A stretch of 64,000 bases of DNA from Ignavibacteria bacterium (GCA_041649015.1 JBAZNU010000002.1:540880-604879); one strand, 5' to 3'; positions 34,789-44,289 are shown, numbered from the stretch's first letter. A program made the numbers and translations. Notes: generated by a model not told the origin, from the letters alone.

Positions 34789-35459
34789 TAGGAATTACTG
34801 TCTGTGAAAATAATTTTGACTTATACCTACAATGGCTTGAGCATTTCAATGCAAAGTATGCAATAATCGATTACAGGGAAAATGACGCATTGGATAAGTT
34901 CAGAAGTGTATCGGGACTGATATTATCAGGAGGAATAGATATTTATCCTGAATTATACAATGACTGGGAAAACAGAGTGGATAAAGGAAAATATGATACC
35001 AACAGAGACGGTTTTGAATACAAGCTGATTGAGCATGCACTGAAGTATGAAATACCTATTCTGGGAATTTGCAGAGGGTGCCAACTCCTTAATGTTTATT
35101 TTAATGGTTCACTCATTTATGATATACCGACAATTCGAAAAGTCGAGCATAGCAAAATTGATAAGAATACAATGCGGATACACAATATCAATGTTTTAAA
35201 AAATACAATTTTATACAGCTGCGTAAATAAAGAAACGGGAATTGTAAATAGTTCTCATCATCAGTCAGTTGACAGGCTTGGAGAGGGATTAATGATATCA
35301 TCTAAAGCGGATGACGGGATAATTGAATCTATTGAATATGCAGATAAAAGGAACAAATCATTTCTTATGGGAATACAATGGCATCCCGAAAGGTTTACTA
35401 ATTACAATGATGAATTTTCCAAGAACATTTATCATGCTTTTGAGAATTCTATAAAATGA
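34785..35459 (+). CDS. Class I glutamine amidotransferase-like (peptidase C26) protein
   Basis: A 224-residue protein. The nucleophile Cys is in 'IPILGICRGCQLLNVYFNGS', the catalytic His and Glu in 'LMGIQWHPERF', and 'VNSSHHQSVDRLGEGLMISS' is the family's conserved His-Gln segment. 'LILSGGIDIYPELYND' resembles the GGxDxxP turn of gamma-glutamyl-gamma-aminobutyrate hydrolases (PuuD-like). It may hydrolyse gamma-glutamyl compounds; no polyamine genes are nearby. Overlaps lpxK by ATGA and the next gene by ATGA, so it belongs to the same operon. Confidence 0.85.
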   Translation: MIGITVCENNFDLYLQWLEHFNAKYAIIDYRENDALDKFRSVSGLILSGGIDIYPELYNDWENRVDKGKYDTNRDGFEYKLIEHALKYEIPILGICRGCQLLNVYFNGSLIYDIPTIRKVEHSKIDKNTMRIHNINVLKNTILYSCVNKETGIVNSSHHQSVDRLGEGLMISSKADDGIIESIEYADKRNKSFLMGIQWHPERFTNYNDEFSKNIYHAFENSIK

Positions 35460-36622
35460 AGTACTCTTTTTATATATCTATTGTTTTGCTTTTTCCAATT
35501 TTAACAGGTTTTACTATTTACATTCCAAGAGAAGATCTGCAGAAACAGCTTTACTATTATAAATCTGATTTAAATAGTTATGAGTCAAAAGCAGCTGAAT
35601 GGAACAGATTAATTTCCATTCTAACAATAAGACAAAAGACATTAGAGAACAGAATAAAAGTTTTATCTGAGTTACTTAAAAACATTAAAACCGGGGATAG
35701 TAAGGACGATATTTTAAGACAGGAAGCTGAATTTATAAGCCACAATGAGAAAATAGAGAAACTAAAAGAGGAATTCAAAAAAAGAATTCTATGGCTTTAT
35801 AAAAAGGGTCCTGATTACCAGTATCAGATACTTTTCACATCTGATTCACCTACTAATTTTTTTGCAAGACTTCAGTATTTGAACAAACTTTCTGAGAAAC
35901 GTAAAACAGATTTTGAAAGGATAAAATATGAAGAGTATGCATACGAAGAAGGTAAGAAAATAAAGGGTTACAGGAAATTAGACATATTTCGTTACATAAA
36001 TAAAAAGAAGGAAGACCAAACATTGCTACTTCTTGAAAAAATGAATGTTGAGGATTCAATTTCAATGTTAAGGTCAAATGCTGATAATCTATTGTATCAT
36101 GCCGAAAAACTGAAACAATTAATTTTTGAAATTGAATACACACTTTCTAATGATCAAGAAGGGAACAAGTACGAACTCAAAACTACACCGGATTATGAAT
36201 CTGATAGTTTTGATTCACTAAAAGGAGTACTGATTTTTCCAGTGAACAGCACATATATTATAAACGATTTTGGAAAATCAATTGACAGAAATACCGGGTC
36301 CATAATGAATAACGAAGGTATAGATGTAAGTATTGCCGAGAATTCAGATGTAAGATGTGTAGCAGACGGAGTTGTTGAAAATATCTTGGATGTACCTTTT
36401 TATAGGAAAATTATTATTATCAAACACAGTAACGGATACAGGACTATTTATGGTTTAGTAAAAGATATTAAGATAAATATTGGTGACAAAGTAGCTGCAA
36501 GTAAAATAATCGCTTCAACATCAAAAAATCTTGATGGACAAATATTTCACTTTGAAATCAGAAAAGGAACAATTCCCGAAGACCCTAAATACTGGGTTGC
36601 AAGGGTAAAACAGGTTATATGA
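35456..36622 (+). CDS. EnvC-like murein-hydrolase activator (coiled coil + degenerate LytM)
   Basis: A 388-residue exported protein: signal peptide ('FYISIVLLFPILTGFTIYI'), a long coiled coil (about 25-230) with a middle 'KKRILWLYKKGPDYQYQIL' segment, then a LytM/M23 domain from about residue 260. The metal-binding residues of active M23 peptidases are missing: in place of H-x3-D it has E287-G-I-D290, and H-x-H reads F364... IFHFEI with only His 365. EnvC and NlpD lose the same residues and act by switching on amidases at the division site. So an activator role is favoured over peptidase activity. Confidence 0.82.
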   Translation: MKYSFYISIVLLFPILTGFTIYIPREDLQKQLYYYKSDLNSYESKAAEWNRLISILTIRQKTLENRIKVLSELLKNIKTGDSKDDILRQEAEFISHNEKIEKLKEEFKKRILWLYKKGPDYQYQILFTSDSPTNFFARLQYLNKLSEKRKTDFERIKYEEYAYEEGKKIKGYRKLDIFRYINKKKEDQTLLLLEKMNVEDSISMLRSNADNLLYHAEKLKQLIFEIEYTLSNDQEGNKYELKTTPDYESDSFDSLKGVLIFPVNSTYIINDFGKSIDRNTGSIMNNEGIDVSIAENSDVRCVADGVVENILDVPFYRKIIIIKHSNGYRTIYGLVKDIKINIGDKVAASKIIASTSKNLDGQIFHFEIRKGTIPEDPKYWVARVKQVI

Positions 36623-37278
36623 AATTAAACAAAAAGAATCCTACAGTAAGCATTATAATGCCCGTTTATAACAGAAAGAAGTTATTTTACAGGGCATACA
36701 ATTCTGTAATGAATCAGTCTTACAACGATTACGAATTGATAGTAGTTGATGATGGCAGCAATGACAGATTTCATAATAAGCTGTTTGAGATAATGGAGCA
36801 TGATTACCGAGTTAAATATATGAAGCATTCTAATAGAGGAACAGCATTATCACTCAATGCCGGGATAAGAATATCACAGGGTAAATATATTACATTTCTT
36901 GATTCTGATGACGAATATGGTAAAGAACACATTTCGAATAGGATTAGATATATGAACAGATATAAAAAGGTAGATATAATTCATTCTCCTGCAATATTAA
37001 TAGGCAGAGATGAGGATATGTATGTTCCCGATGTTAGGAATAAGAAGAAACTTGTACATTTAAAAAATTGTGTACTGGGTGCAACGATTTTTGGAAGAAG
37101 AGAAGCATATTACAAACTAGATGGATTCAAGAATATATTTTCATACGATTCAGACTTTATAAATAGAGCAATTAAATTATTAAATGTAAAGAGATTAGAT
37201 TTTATGACATATTTTTATTACAGGGATACGAGCGATAGTGTACTCACCAAATTAAAGAATAAAATGAATGATAAATGA
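36619..37278 (+). CDS. Glycosyltransferase family 2
   Basis: A 219-residue cytoplasmic GT2: 'PTVSIIMPVYNRKKLFYRAY', 'YELIVVDDGSNDRFHNKLFE', 'RGTALSLNAGIRISQGKYIT' and the metal-binding 'FLDSDDEYGKEH'. After that 'HLKNCVLGATIFGRREAYY' and 'FDSDFINRAIKL'-like segments follow. No membrane anchor. Likely adds a sugar to a surface glycan or lipid. Its ATG overlaps the EnvC-like stop (ATGA) and its end overlaps ribD by 11 bases. Confidence 0.88.
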   Translation: MKLNKKNPTVSIIMPVYNRKKLFYRAYNSVMNQSYNDYELIVVDDGSNDRFHNKLFEIMEHDYRVKYMKHSNRGTALSLNAGIRISQGKYITFLDSDDEYGKEHISNRIRYMNRYKKVDIIHSPAILIGRDEDMYVPDVRNKKKLVHLKNCVLGATIFGRREAYYKLDGFKNIFSYDSDFINRAIKLLNVKRLDFMTYFYYRDTSDSVLTKLKNKMNDK

Positions 37279-38353
37279 TGATTTGAAATACATGCGAGAA
37301 TGCCTGAAACTTGCAATAAAAGGAAGAGGGAAAGTCGAACCGAATCCTATGGTGGGTTGTGTAATAGTCAAGAACAGACAAATTATTGGAAAAGGTTACC
37401 ATAAAAGATTTGGATTTCATCATGCAGAAATAAATGCCATAAATAACGCGTTGAAAGCGGGAAATGACTTAAGAAACAGCACTTTATATGTCAATCTGGA
37501 ACCGTGCTCACATTTTGGGAAAACACCTCCTTGTACAGATTTTATAATAAAGAACAAGATAAAAAGAGTTGTGATTGGAATGAAAGATCCGAATAAGCAA
37601 GTTAATGGCAAAGGTATCACAAAATTACGGAAAGCAGGTATTGAAGTCTGGACAGGAGTATTGAATGAGGATTGCATAAATTTGAATGAAAGATTCATAG
37701 TAAATATAACTGAAAAACGTCCGTATGTTACATTAAAAATTGCACAGAGTATTGATGGGAAAATCGCTCTAAATAATTTTAAATCCCAGTGGATAACTAA
37801 TATACGTTCAAGGGAGTTAACACATCATATAAGAAGTAATTATGATTGTATTCTAATTGGAAAGAATTCCATAGTTCAAGATAATCCAGAGCTGACAGTC
37901 AGATTTGTCAACTCGAAGAAACATCCAGTTAGGGTTATTATAGACAAGGATTTACAGTTAACTAATAAATATAAATTACTAAAAAACAACTATCCATTAA
38001 CTATAATTTATCACTCCAGCAATAAAAATGTATCGGATTTAGAATATCAAAAATACATAAGATTAAAAAGTAAATTTGGACGAATGGAAATAGCTGATAT
38101 ATTAAAAAGTCTTTACAAACTTGGGTATCACTCATTATTGGTTGAAGGAGGAGCGAATATATATTCTCAATTTGCAGATAAAGACTTATTTGATGAAATT
38201 AATTTGTTTATTGCACCGAAGATTTTAGGAAAAGGGATATCTTCTTTCAGGGATTATCAAATAAAGAAATTAGAAAATGCAAAGGAAGTAACATTAAAAG
38301 AAATTAAAATACTTGATAAGGATTTATTATTAATTTATAAAAATATAAAATAA
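37268..38353 (+). CDS. ribD: Bifunctional riboflavin biosynthesis protein RibD
   Basis: A 361-residue protein with an N-terminal deaminase (zinc sites 'HHAEINAINNALKAG' and 'NLEPCSHFGKTPPCTDFIIK', flanked by 'GKVEPNPMVGCVIVKN') and a C-terminal reductase domain (from about residue 150, 'PYVTLKIAQSIDGKIAL', 'DCILIGKNSIVQDNPELTVR', 'LLVEGGANIYSQF'). It deaminates and then reduces the pyrimidine intermediate made by GTP cyclohydrolase II (ribBA at 50.8-52.0 kb). Its stop overlaps the ribE start (TAATG-type junction). I see no FMN riboswitch upstream, which is expected within an operon. Confidence 0.95.
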   Translation: MINDDLKYMRECLKLAIKGRGKVEPNPMVGCVIVKNRQIIGKGYHKRFGFHHAEINAINNALKAGNDLRNSTLYVNLEPCSHFGKTPPCTDFIIKNKIKRVVIGMKDPNKQVNGKGITKLRKAGIEVWTGVLNEDCINLNERFIVNITEKRPYVTLKIAQSIDGKIALNNFKSQWITNIRSRELTHHIRSNYDCILIGKNSIVQDNPELTVRFVNSKKHPVRVIIDKDLQLTNKYKLLKNNYPLTIIYHSSNKNVSDLEYQKYIRLKSKFGRMEIADILKSLYKLGYHSLLVEGGANIYSQFADKDLFDEINLFIAPKILGKGISSFRDYQIKKLENAKEVTLKEIKILDKDLLLIYKNIK

Positions 38354-38967
38354 TGTTTACAGGAATAGTAACAGATACAGGAAAAGTTATAAAAACGACA
38401 TCAAAAGGTGATAGCATAAAATTTCTAATAGCTCCATCAAAGAAAGCTTACTTAAATGACAGGAGAAAAGGTGATAGTATTGCAATAAACGGCGCTTGTA
38501 TGACAATAGAGAATATAAAAAACAACCGGTTTGAATTCACGACTGTAAAAGAATCTTTGAGCAAGACTAACCTCGGTGACCTAAAAATAGGAAGTTACGT
38601 AAATCTTGAGAAACCCATGAAACTTAGTGAAAGCCTTGATGGGCACATAGTTCAGGGTCATGTGGATGCTACTGGAAAGGTTTACAAAATCAACAAGCTA
38701 AAGGATAGCTGGGAATTCTTCTTCGAATTTCCAATAAGATTTAAGAAGAATATAATTTATGTGGGCAGTATTTCAATTAACGGAATAAGCTTAACAATTG
38801 CTCAAATCGTAAAAGAGACAAAGAAAAGTGTCATTATTAAGGTTGCAATTATACCGCACACATATTCTGCAACAAATTTTAAGTATCTTAAACACGGTGA
38901 CAGGATAAATCTTGAGTTTGATATGTTAGGTAAGTTTGTAATGCGGATATTAGGTAAGATAAGATAA
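38353..38967 (+). CDS. ribE: Riboflavin synthase, alpha chain
   Basis: A 204-residue protein made of two lumazine-binding repeats: the first begins 'MFTGIVTDTGKVIKTT' and includes 'DSIAINGACMTIENI' and 'VKESLSKTNLGDLKIGSYVN', the second begins at 'DGHIVQGHVDATGKVYKI' and includes 'GSISINGISLTIAQI' and 'IPHTYSATNF'. It dismutates two 6,7-dimethyl-8-ribityllumazine molecules to riboflavin. Last gene of the long plus-strand run; the lumazine synthase gene is not in the window. Confidence 0.95.
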   Translation: MFTGIVTDTGKVIKTTSKGDSIKFLIAPSKKAYLNDRRKGDSIAINGACMTIENIKNNRFEFTTVKESLSKTNLGDLKIGSYVNLEKPMKLSESLDGHIVQGHVDATGKVYKINKLKDSWEFFFEFPIRFKKNIIYVGSISINGISLTIAQIVKETKKSVIIKVAIIPHTYSATNFKYLKHGDRINLEFDMLGKFVMRILGKIR

Positions 38968-39033
38968 TATTTTAAAAATCAGCAAGTTAATAATTACGAG
39001 TAAATTCTACATTTAATCAGAAAACTATTTTGA

Positions 39034-39099
39034 GCGTTTAGTTAGAGCGTAAATAAGAGTATGGTTAGCGTATAAAGAGGCTATTTTTAAGCATTTAAG
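39034..39099. repeat. Degenerate 11-bp-spaced array C
   Basis: Between convergent ribE and the GT9 gene, and running 13 bases into the latter's 3' end, GCG-headed segments recur: GCGTTTAGTTA (39034), GCGTAAATAAG (39047), GCGTATAAAGA (39068) and GCATTTAAGGA (39091), with an intermediate GAGTATGGTTA (39057). Most spacings are 11 (57 to 68, 80 to 91) but one is 13 and one 10, so the array is looser than the others. Confidence 0.45.
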
Positions 39100-40109
39100 G
39101 AAGATACAATTTCATTATAGATATCACGAACGTTGATATTTTGCATACAATCGAAAGTATGAATTGGACAGTTTTTTCTTCCGTGATTTGAGCATGGGCG
39201 GCATTTCAGACCATTTATTTCAAAGATTTTATCGTTCACACCTATAGGATAAAATCCGAATTCTTTTGTAGTGGAACCAAAGAGAGCAATAACTTTTGTT
39301 CCAACAGCATTTGCCATATGCAAAGGAGCAGAATCGTTTGTAATCAGTAGAGAACAATTTTTAATCAATTCAGCTGACTGAAGAATGGTGATTTTACCAG
39401 CAAAACTGTAGACTTCATTATTAGTAGATTTTTTTATTATATTTTCACATAATTTTGTGTCATCCTTACCACCTAACAATGCAATCTTCAAGTTACTTTT
39501 ATCCATCATATTCAGGAGTTCAACGAATTTTTCTTCAGGGAATCTTTTCGTGAACCAAACTGAACCGGGTGCTATACAAATAAGGTTACTTTTACTTTTA
39601 ATATTGAGACCATTAAAAATTTTTATTACTTCATTTTTGTCTTCATCCGAAGGAAATAATTCGGGTTTAATTATTTTTGATTCAAATATTCCAAGCGGTT
39701 TCAACAAGTTGAGAACCCTGTTTATTTCATGTTTTTGTGAATAAGGTACTTTATCTGTGTAGAAATAAGGCAAAGAAGAATTTTCATATGAAACTCTTTT
39801 TTCCGCACCTGATAGTTTTGCTATGATAGATGAGCGTGTATATCGCTGGACAGAAATGATAACATCGTAATTATTATTTCTAACTTCTGTGATTACGTTC
39901 CGGAATCCTGAAATCCCTTTAGCAGATTCATACTTATCAAAAATAATAACTTTGTTTATGTAAGGATTACCTTTAAGAATTTCAGATGTTTTTGGAATGC
40001 ACATGAAATCAATGGAATAATCACTTTTATTTTTCTTGAGAACCTGAACAAGAGGCAAGGAAAGAATAACATCACCATAGAATGCAGTTTGAATAATCAG
40101 AACCTTCAT
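39087..40109 (-). CDS. Glycosyltransferase family 9 (heptosyltransferase type)
   Basis: A 340-residue GT9 enzyme, similar in plan to the one at 1298-2353 but distinct in sequence. Marks: 'VLIIQTAFYGDVILSLPLVQ' start, 'ICIAPGSVWFTKRFPEEKF' opening the second Rossmann half, and 'LITNDSAPLHMANAVGTKVI' followed by 'ALFGSTTKEFGFYP', as in lipopolysaccharide heptosyltransferase II (WaaF). Transfers heptose or a similar sugar to the lipid A-core region in the cytoplasm. It overlaps the upstream acyltransferase gene by four bases, supporting a joint role in lipopolysaccharide assembly. Confidence 0.88.
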   Translation of the reverse strand: MKVLIIQTAFYGDVILSLPLVQVLKKNKSDYSIDFMCIPKTSEILKGNPYINKVIIFDKYESAKGISGFRNVITEVRNNNYDVIISVQRYTRSSIIAKLSGAEKRVSYENSSLPYFYTDKVPYSQKHEINRVLNLLKPLGIFESKIIKPELFPSDEDKNEVIKIFNGLNIKSKSNLICIAPGSVWFTKRFPEEKFVELLNMMDKSNLKIALLGGKDDTKLCENIIKKSTNNEVYSFAGKITILQSAELIKNCSLLITNDSAPLHMANAVGTKVIALFGSTTKEFGFYPIGVNDKIFEINGLKCRPCSNHGRKNCPIHTFDCMQNINVRDIYNEIVSSLNA

Positions 40110-40990
40110 TGTTTCACATGTTTAAACCTTCTATGAATCCATAGCCACTGATCGGGATTTTCACGAATAGCGGTTTCCAATTTTTGATTAATTCTATCAG
40201 TAAGTATTTGTATATTTTCTTCAGTAGTACCTCCAATTAAGTCGTCATATAATATTTTATCAACTTTTATAAGATAGTTATAGTTTTTCTGCCTAACGGG
40301 ATAAGCAAATATAAGTCCAGTATTAAATTTCAGCGCTATCTTAGCAGGACCAGAGAACGTTGCAACATTTTGACCAAAGAAGTTTGAATAGACTGAATAG
40401 TCGGGATTGGCAGACTGGTCCATAAGAAAGCACACAATACCATTTTCTTTTACAATCTTATAAATTTCACGAAGAGAGCTACCAATTTCAATTATTCTAT
40501 TACCACCGAGTTCACGATAATCATTGATTTTATTATTAACAAGATTATTAGTCTGACTTTTAACAATAATATTAAGTTTTCTACGGAATATTTTCCCGTA
40601 TGAGAATGCCATAATTTCCCAGTTGGAGATATGTCCGCTAAGAAAGAGGACACCGGTTCTTTTGCGTAACTCCTCGTCAACGAGATAGTAATTACTAATA
40701 GAAATAAATCTATCAAGCAAACGCTTCTTCATTCTAGGAAGGTAAAGAATTTCAAAGAGAGTAATACCAAGATTTTTAAAGACACCTTTTACTACGGAGT
40801 GTTTCCATTTGTTGTCTTCATTGGGAAAACAAAGTGTGAGGTTATTAAAAGCTACTCTCTTACGAGTCGGAAATAAGACGGGTAATAATAAGCCGAAAAG
40901 ATTACCAAACTTTTGAACCATCTTTAAAGGTAATAACCTCAAGATGAAAGAAACTAACATTAGTATCGAATATGTTAAGAAGTCTGTCAT
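40106..40990 (-). CDS. LpxL/HtrB-like lipid A acyltransferase
   Basis: A 294-residue membrane-anchored protein: N-terminal helix ('YSILMLVSFILRLLPLKMVQ') and 'FGNLFGLLLPVLFPTRKRVA', then the acyltransferase catalytic motif H-x4-E in 'LFLSGHISNWEIMAFSYGK', a second block 'NGIVCFLMDQSANPDYSVYS', 'FFGQNVATFSGPAKIALKFN' and the end 'NPDQWLWIHRRFKH'. These are the blocks of the LpxL/HtrB family, which adds secondary acyl chains to lipid A (or, in some members, to other glycolipids). Located between miaB and a GT9 gene. Confidence 0.9.
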   Translation of the reverse strand: MTDFLTYSILMLVSFILRLLPLKMVQKFGNLFGLLLPVLFPTRKRVAFNNLTLCFPNEDNKWKHSVVKGVFKNLGITLFEILYLPRMKKRLLDRFISISNYYLVDEELRKRTGVLFLSGHISNWEIMAFSYGKIFRRKLNIIVKSQTNNLVNNKINDYRELGGNRIIEIGSSLREIYKIVKENGIVCFLMDQSANPDYSVYSNFFGQNVATFSGPAKIALKFNTGLIFAYPVRQKNYNYLIKVDKILYDDLIGGTTEENIQILTDRINQKLETAIRENPDQWLWIHRRFKHVKQ

Positions 40991-41004
40991 CAGATTATTT
41001 CAGA

Positions 41005-42372
41005 CTAATCTGCAAATAATGTGGCTGAATTTGATTTGACGATTGATGTATTTAAAATATCACCAATTTTGTTATTTCTCATAGAAATGATAACCGATTT
41101 ATTACAATCTGTACGCCCCATTAGGAAATCATTTGATTTCTTTGAGACACCTTCGAGAAGAATATCTACTTTTTTCCCTACCATACTTTTAAAAATATCT
41201 GCTGATATTTTCCTTTGGTGATGGATTACTTCATTAAGACGTCTTGTTTTAACATCTTCAGGCACGTTATCTTCCATTCTGTATGCTTTTGTATTTTCTC
41301 TTGGTGAATAAGCGAACGTATATGCACTGTCGTATCCGACTTCGGTCATAAGGTTTAGAGTCATTTGATGTTCCTCTTCAGTTTCAGTAGGAAAACCAGT
41401 AATAATATCTGTGGAAAGTCCTATTCCAGGAATGGTTTTCTTGGCATAGTTCATAATATTGAGATACTGATCTATACTATAAAGCCTGTTCATAAGTTTC
41501 AGGATGCGCTCAGAACCTGATTGAACGGGAAGATGCAAGTAGTTACAAATATTACCGAACTCTGCCATAGTATCAATGAGTTTTTCTGAACAATCGTAAG
41601 GGTGAGATGTAGAATATCTGATTCTCATATGGGGAACTGCTACTGCAACCGATTTGAGTAAATCCGCAAAATCATTTCCTTCATCGTTGAATGAGTTAAC
41701 ATTCTGACCCAGCAAAGTAACTTCTTTAATACCTTCGTCAAATAGCATCTTTGCCTCGTTAACAATGCTCTCAACTTTTCTGCTTCGTTCCCTGCCACGA
41801 GTGAATGGAACGACACAAAAAGTACAGAACTTATCACAACCCCTCATGATTGAAATCCAAGCATTAATCCCCTCTTTACGAACCGGAATAATGTCATCGT
41901 AGGTTTCATATTTAGATAACTTTACAGCAACACCTCTTTCGCCTGTTTCAAAAATATTATGAATTAAATGAGGAATTTTTCTGTATTCATCGGGACCGAC
42001 GATCAAGTCAACACATTTTTCCTTTTCGATTAAATCGTATCTCAGTCTTTCAGCCATACATCCGAGAATGCCTATGACTTTATAAGGATTCTTTCTTTTG
42101 TGAGCTGAAAGATGTTTCAGCCTGTTATAAATTTTTGTTTCAGCGTTTTCACGAATGGAGCAAGTGTTTAGAAGAATTACATCCGAACTATTAATATCAT
42201 TGGTTTCATTGTAGCCAAAATCGCTCATAACGCTAAGCACAATTTCAGTATCGGAAAAATTCATCGCACAACCATAAGTTTCGATATAAACTTTTTTATC
42301 GTTGTTTTTACGATTAAAACTTTTTCGTTTAGGTAAATTCGAATTGTTGCTTAGTATTAAATCTTCAAACAT
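41005..42372 (-). CDS. miaB: tRNA-2-methylthio-N6-dimethylallyladenosine synthase
   Basis: A 455-residue methylthiotransferase with three domains: the UPF0004 N-terminus with three Cys for the auxiliary cluster ('ETYGCAMNFSDTE', 'LNTCSIRENAE', 'GILGCMAERL'), the radical SAM domain with C-x3-C-x2-C in 'IMRGCDKFCTFCVVPFTRGR', and a C-terminal TRAM domain (from about 385). 'ERSRKVESIV' and 'EVTLLGQNVNSF' are MiaB-type. It adds a methylthio group to i6A37 of tRNAs reading UNN codons. One base separates it from dxs, so both are on one transcript. Confidence 0.95.
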   Translation of the reverse strand: MFEDLILSNNSNLPKRKSFNRKNNDKKVYIETYGCAMNFSDTEIVLSVMSDFGYNETNDINSSDVILLNTCSIRENAETKIYNRLKHLSAHKRKNPYKVIGILGCMAERLRYDLIEKEKCVDLIVGPDEYRKIPHLIHNIFETGERGVAVKLSKYETYDDIIPVRKEGINAWISIMRGCDKFCTFCVVPFTRGRERSRKVESIVNEAKMLFDEGIKEVTLLGQNVNSFNDEGNDFADLLKSVAVAVPHMRIRYSTSHPYDCSEKLIDTMAEFGNICNYLHLPVQSGSERILKLMNRLYSIDQYLNIMNYAKKTIPGIGLSTDIITGFPTETEEEHQMTLNLMTEVGYDSAYTFAYSPRENTKAYRMEDNVPEDVKTRRLNEVIHHQRKISADIFKSMVGKKVDILLEGVSKKSNDFLMGRTDCNKSVIISMRNNKIGDILNTSIVKSNSATLFAD

Positions 42373-44289
42373 TTAAAACTTCACTTTTTCTTTTCTAAAA
42401 TACTCTTCAGTAACTTCTGCAATTCCCTTAGGATCAAGTTTCAAATCTGCATGTAATTCTTCAGGCTTTCCATGCTCAATGAACCTGTCGGGTAATCCAT
42501 GCAAAAGCAGATCATTTTTAAACCCATATTGTTCAGCAAATTCAGCAACAGCACTTCCGAAACCACCAAGGATAGAATTATCTTCTATAGTAATGACTTT
42601 ATTAAATTTTGCAAATGTGTTTTTTAGTAAATCAGAATCTAACGGTTTTACAAATCTCATATTGATAATTTCAACATCTATACCTTTTTCCTTTAATAAA
42701 TCTGCTGCAAGTGAAGCATTATGAACCATGTTTCCAACAGCAAGAATTGCAATATCTTTTCCCTCTCTGACTACTTCTCCTTTACCGATAACCAACTGTT
42801 GAAAATCCGTTATCGGGACTCCAAGAGCATTACCTCTCGGGTAACGCATAGAAACCGGACCCTTTTTATAAAGAGTTGCTGTATAAAGCATATTCCTTAA
42901 TTCATTTTCATCTTTAGGAGCCATTATAACCATATTAGGGATCAACCTCAGGTAAGAAAGGTCAAATGAACCGTGATGGGTAGGACCATCAGCACCGACA
43001 AGCCCTCCCCTGTCGAGAACAAACACGACACTAAGCTTCTGGGTTGAGACATCATGTATAATCTGATCAAATGCTCTTTGAAGGAATGTTGAATAAATTG
43101 CGACAACCGGGGTATATCCTTCGGTAGCTAGCCCAGCTGCGAATGTGACACCGTGCTGCTCAGCAATACCAACGTCAAAATATCTTTCAGGAATTTCATT
43201 TTGTAAGATACTAAGTCCGGTACCATCGGGCATTGCAGCAGTAATACCAATTATCCTTTCGTCTTTCTTAGCAAGTTCAACGAGAGCTTCGCCGAATATT
43301 TTTGTGTAAGCAGGAACTGTAGCTTTTTTATACTCTATACCAGTAGTTTTGTCAAAAGGATTTAACGCATGAAGTTTCTGGAAATGTTCCGGAGCATAAG
43401 AAGGACCTTTACCCTTTTCAGTAAAGATATGAACAAGAACAGGACCAGTGAAATTTTTAATTTCTTCAAAAGTCTTAACCAGATTTACTACATTGTGACC
43501 ATTTAAGGGGCCGAAATACCTAAATCCAAGTGCTTCGAAAAGCATACCTGGAGTTAAAACACCTTTTAATCCACCTTCAATTTTTGCTGCCAGAGCACGA
43601 AGTCTGTCGCTATTTTTCTTGTCGACTTTACCTGTAAGATTCCAAACTTTGTTTCTTAATTTATTGTATGATTCATTCAACATCAACTCTGTAAAATAAT
43701 TCTGTACTGACCAAACATTCGGAGCAATAGACATTCTGTTATCATTTAGAACAACGATCATATCCTTTTTAAGAAGTCCGATATTATTCATAGCTTCGTA
43801 AGCCATACCGCCTGTCATGGAACCATCACCAATTATTGAAACAACCTTAAATTTTTTCTTTTGGAAATCTCTAGCAGTAGCAATACCAAGGCCGGCGGAT
43901 AAGGAGGTTGTAGCATGGCCAGCACCAAATGCATCGTATTCGCTCTCAGAACGCTTTAGGAAACCGCTGATACCGTCCTTCTGCCGGATGGTTTTTAACG
44001 CGTCGCGTCTTCCAGTTAATATCTTATGAATATACCCCTGATGTCCAACATCCCAAATAAGTTTATCTTTAGGAGTATCGAAGACATAATGAAGGGCCAG
44101 AGTGAGTTCAACTACTCCAAGAGATGCACCAAGATGCCCACCAATCTGAGAGATTGTGTCTATAAGATAATCACGCAGTTCATCTGACAGGACCCGAAGA
44201 TCGAGTAAGTTGAGTTTTTTTAAATCTCTTGGGTATTCAATATCCTTAAGAAATTTTGTGTTATTTAAATTAAATTTTTGTTCATCCAT
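42373..44289 (-). CDS. dxs: 1-deoxy-D-xylulose-5-phosphate synthase
   Basis: A 638-residue thiamine-diphosphate enzyme that joins pyruvate and glyceraldehyde-3-phosphate in the first step of the MEP isoprenoid route. Visible: N-terminal 'GHLGASLGVVELTLALHYVF', 'WDVGHQGYIHKILTGRRD', the TPP/Mg motif 'IIGDGSMTGGMAYEAMNN' and 'VVLNDNRMSIAPNVW', the pyrimidine domain 'RYFDVGIAEQHGVTFAAGLA' (catalytic Glu) with 'PVVAIYSTFLQRAFDQIIHD', and 'LDRGGLVGADGPTHHG'. Adjacent xseB (no gap) is a widespread arrangement, though ispA, usually between them, is absent. Confidence 0.96.
   Translation of the reverse strand: MDEQKFNLNNTKFLKDIEYPRDLKKLNLLDLRVLSDELRDYLIDTISQIGGHLGASLGVVELTLALHYVFDTPKDKLIWDVGHQGYIHKILTGRRDALKTIRQKDGISGFLKRSESEYDAFGAGHATTSLSAGLGIATARDFQKKKFKVVSIIGDGSMTGGMAYEAMNNIGLLKKDMIVVLNDNRMSIAPNVWSVQNYFTELMLNESYNKLRNKVWNLTGKVDKKNSDRLRALAAKIEGGLKGVLTPGMLFEALGFRYFGPLNGHNVVNLVKTFEEIKNFTGPVLVHIFTEKGKGPSYAPEHFQKLHALNPFDKTTGIEYKKATVPAYTKIFGEALVELAKKDERIIGITAAMPDGTGLSILQNEIPERYFDVGIAEQHGVTFAAGLATEGYTPVVAIYSTFLQRAFDQIIHDVSTQKLSVVFVLDRGGLVGADGPTHHGSFDLSYLRLIPNMVIMAPKDENELRNMLYTATLYKKGPVSMRYPRGNALGVPITDFQQLVIGKGEVVREGKDIAILAVGNMVHNASLAADLLKEKGIDVEIINMRFVKPLDSDLLKNTFAKFNKVITIEDNSILGGFGSAVAEFAEQYGFKNDLLLHGLPDRFIEHGKPEELHADLKLDPKGIAEVTEEYFRKEKVKF

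Noticed and set aside
37140..37270. FMN riboswitch before ribD, or before ribBA at about 52,000
   Set aside because: ribD starts inside the preceding gene and ribBA begins 17 bases after yajC's upstream neighbour region, leaving no room for the roughly 120-nt element, and its conserved segments are not seen.
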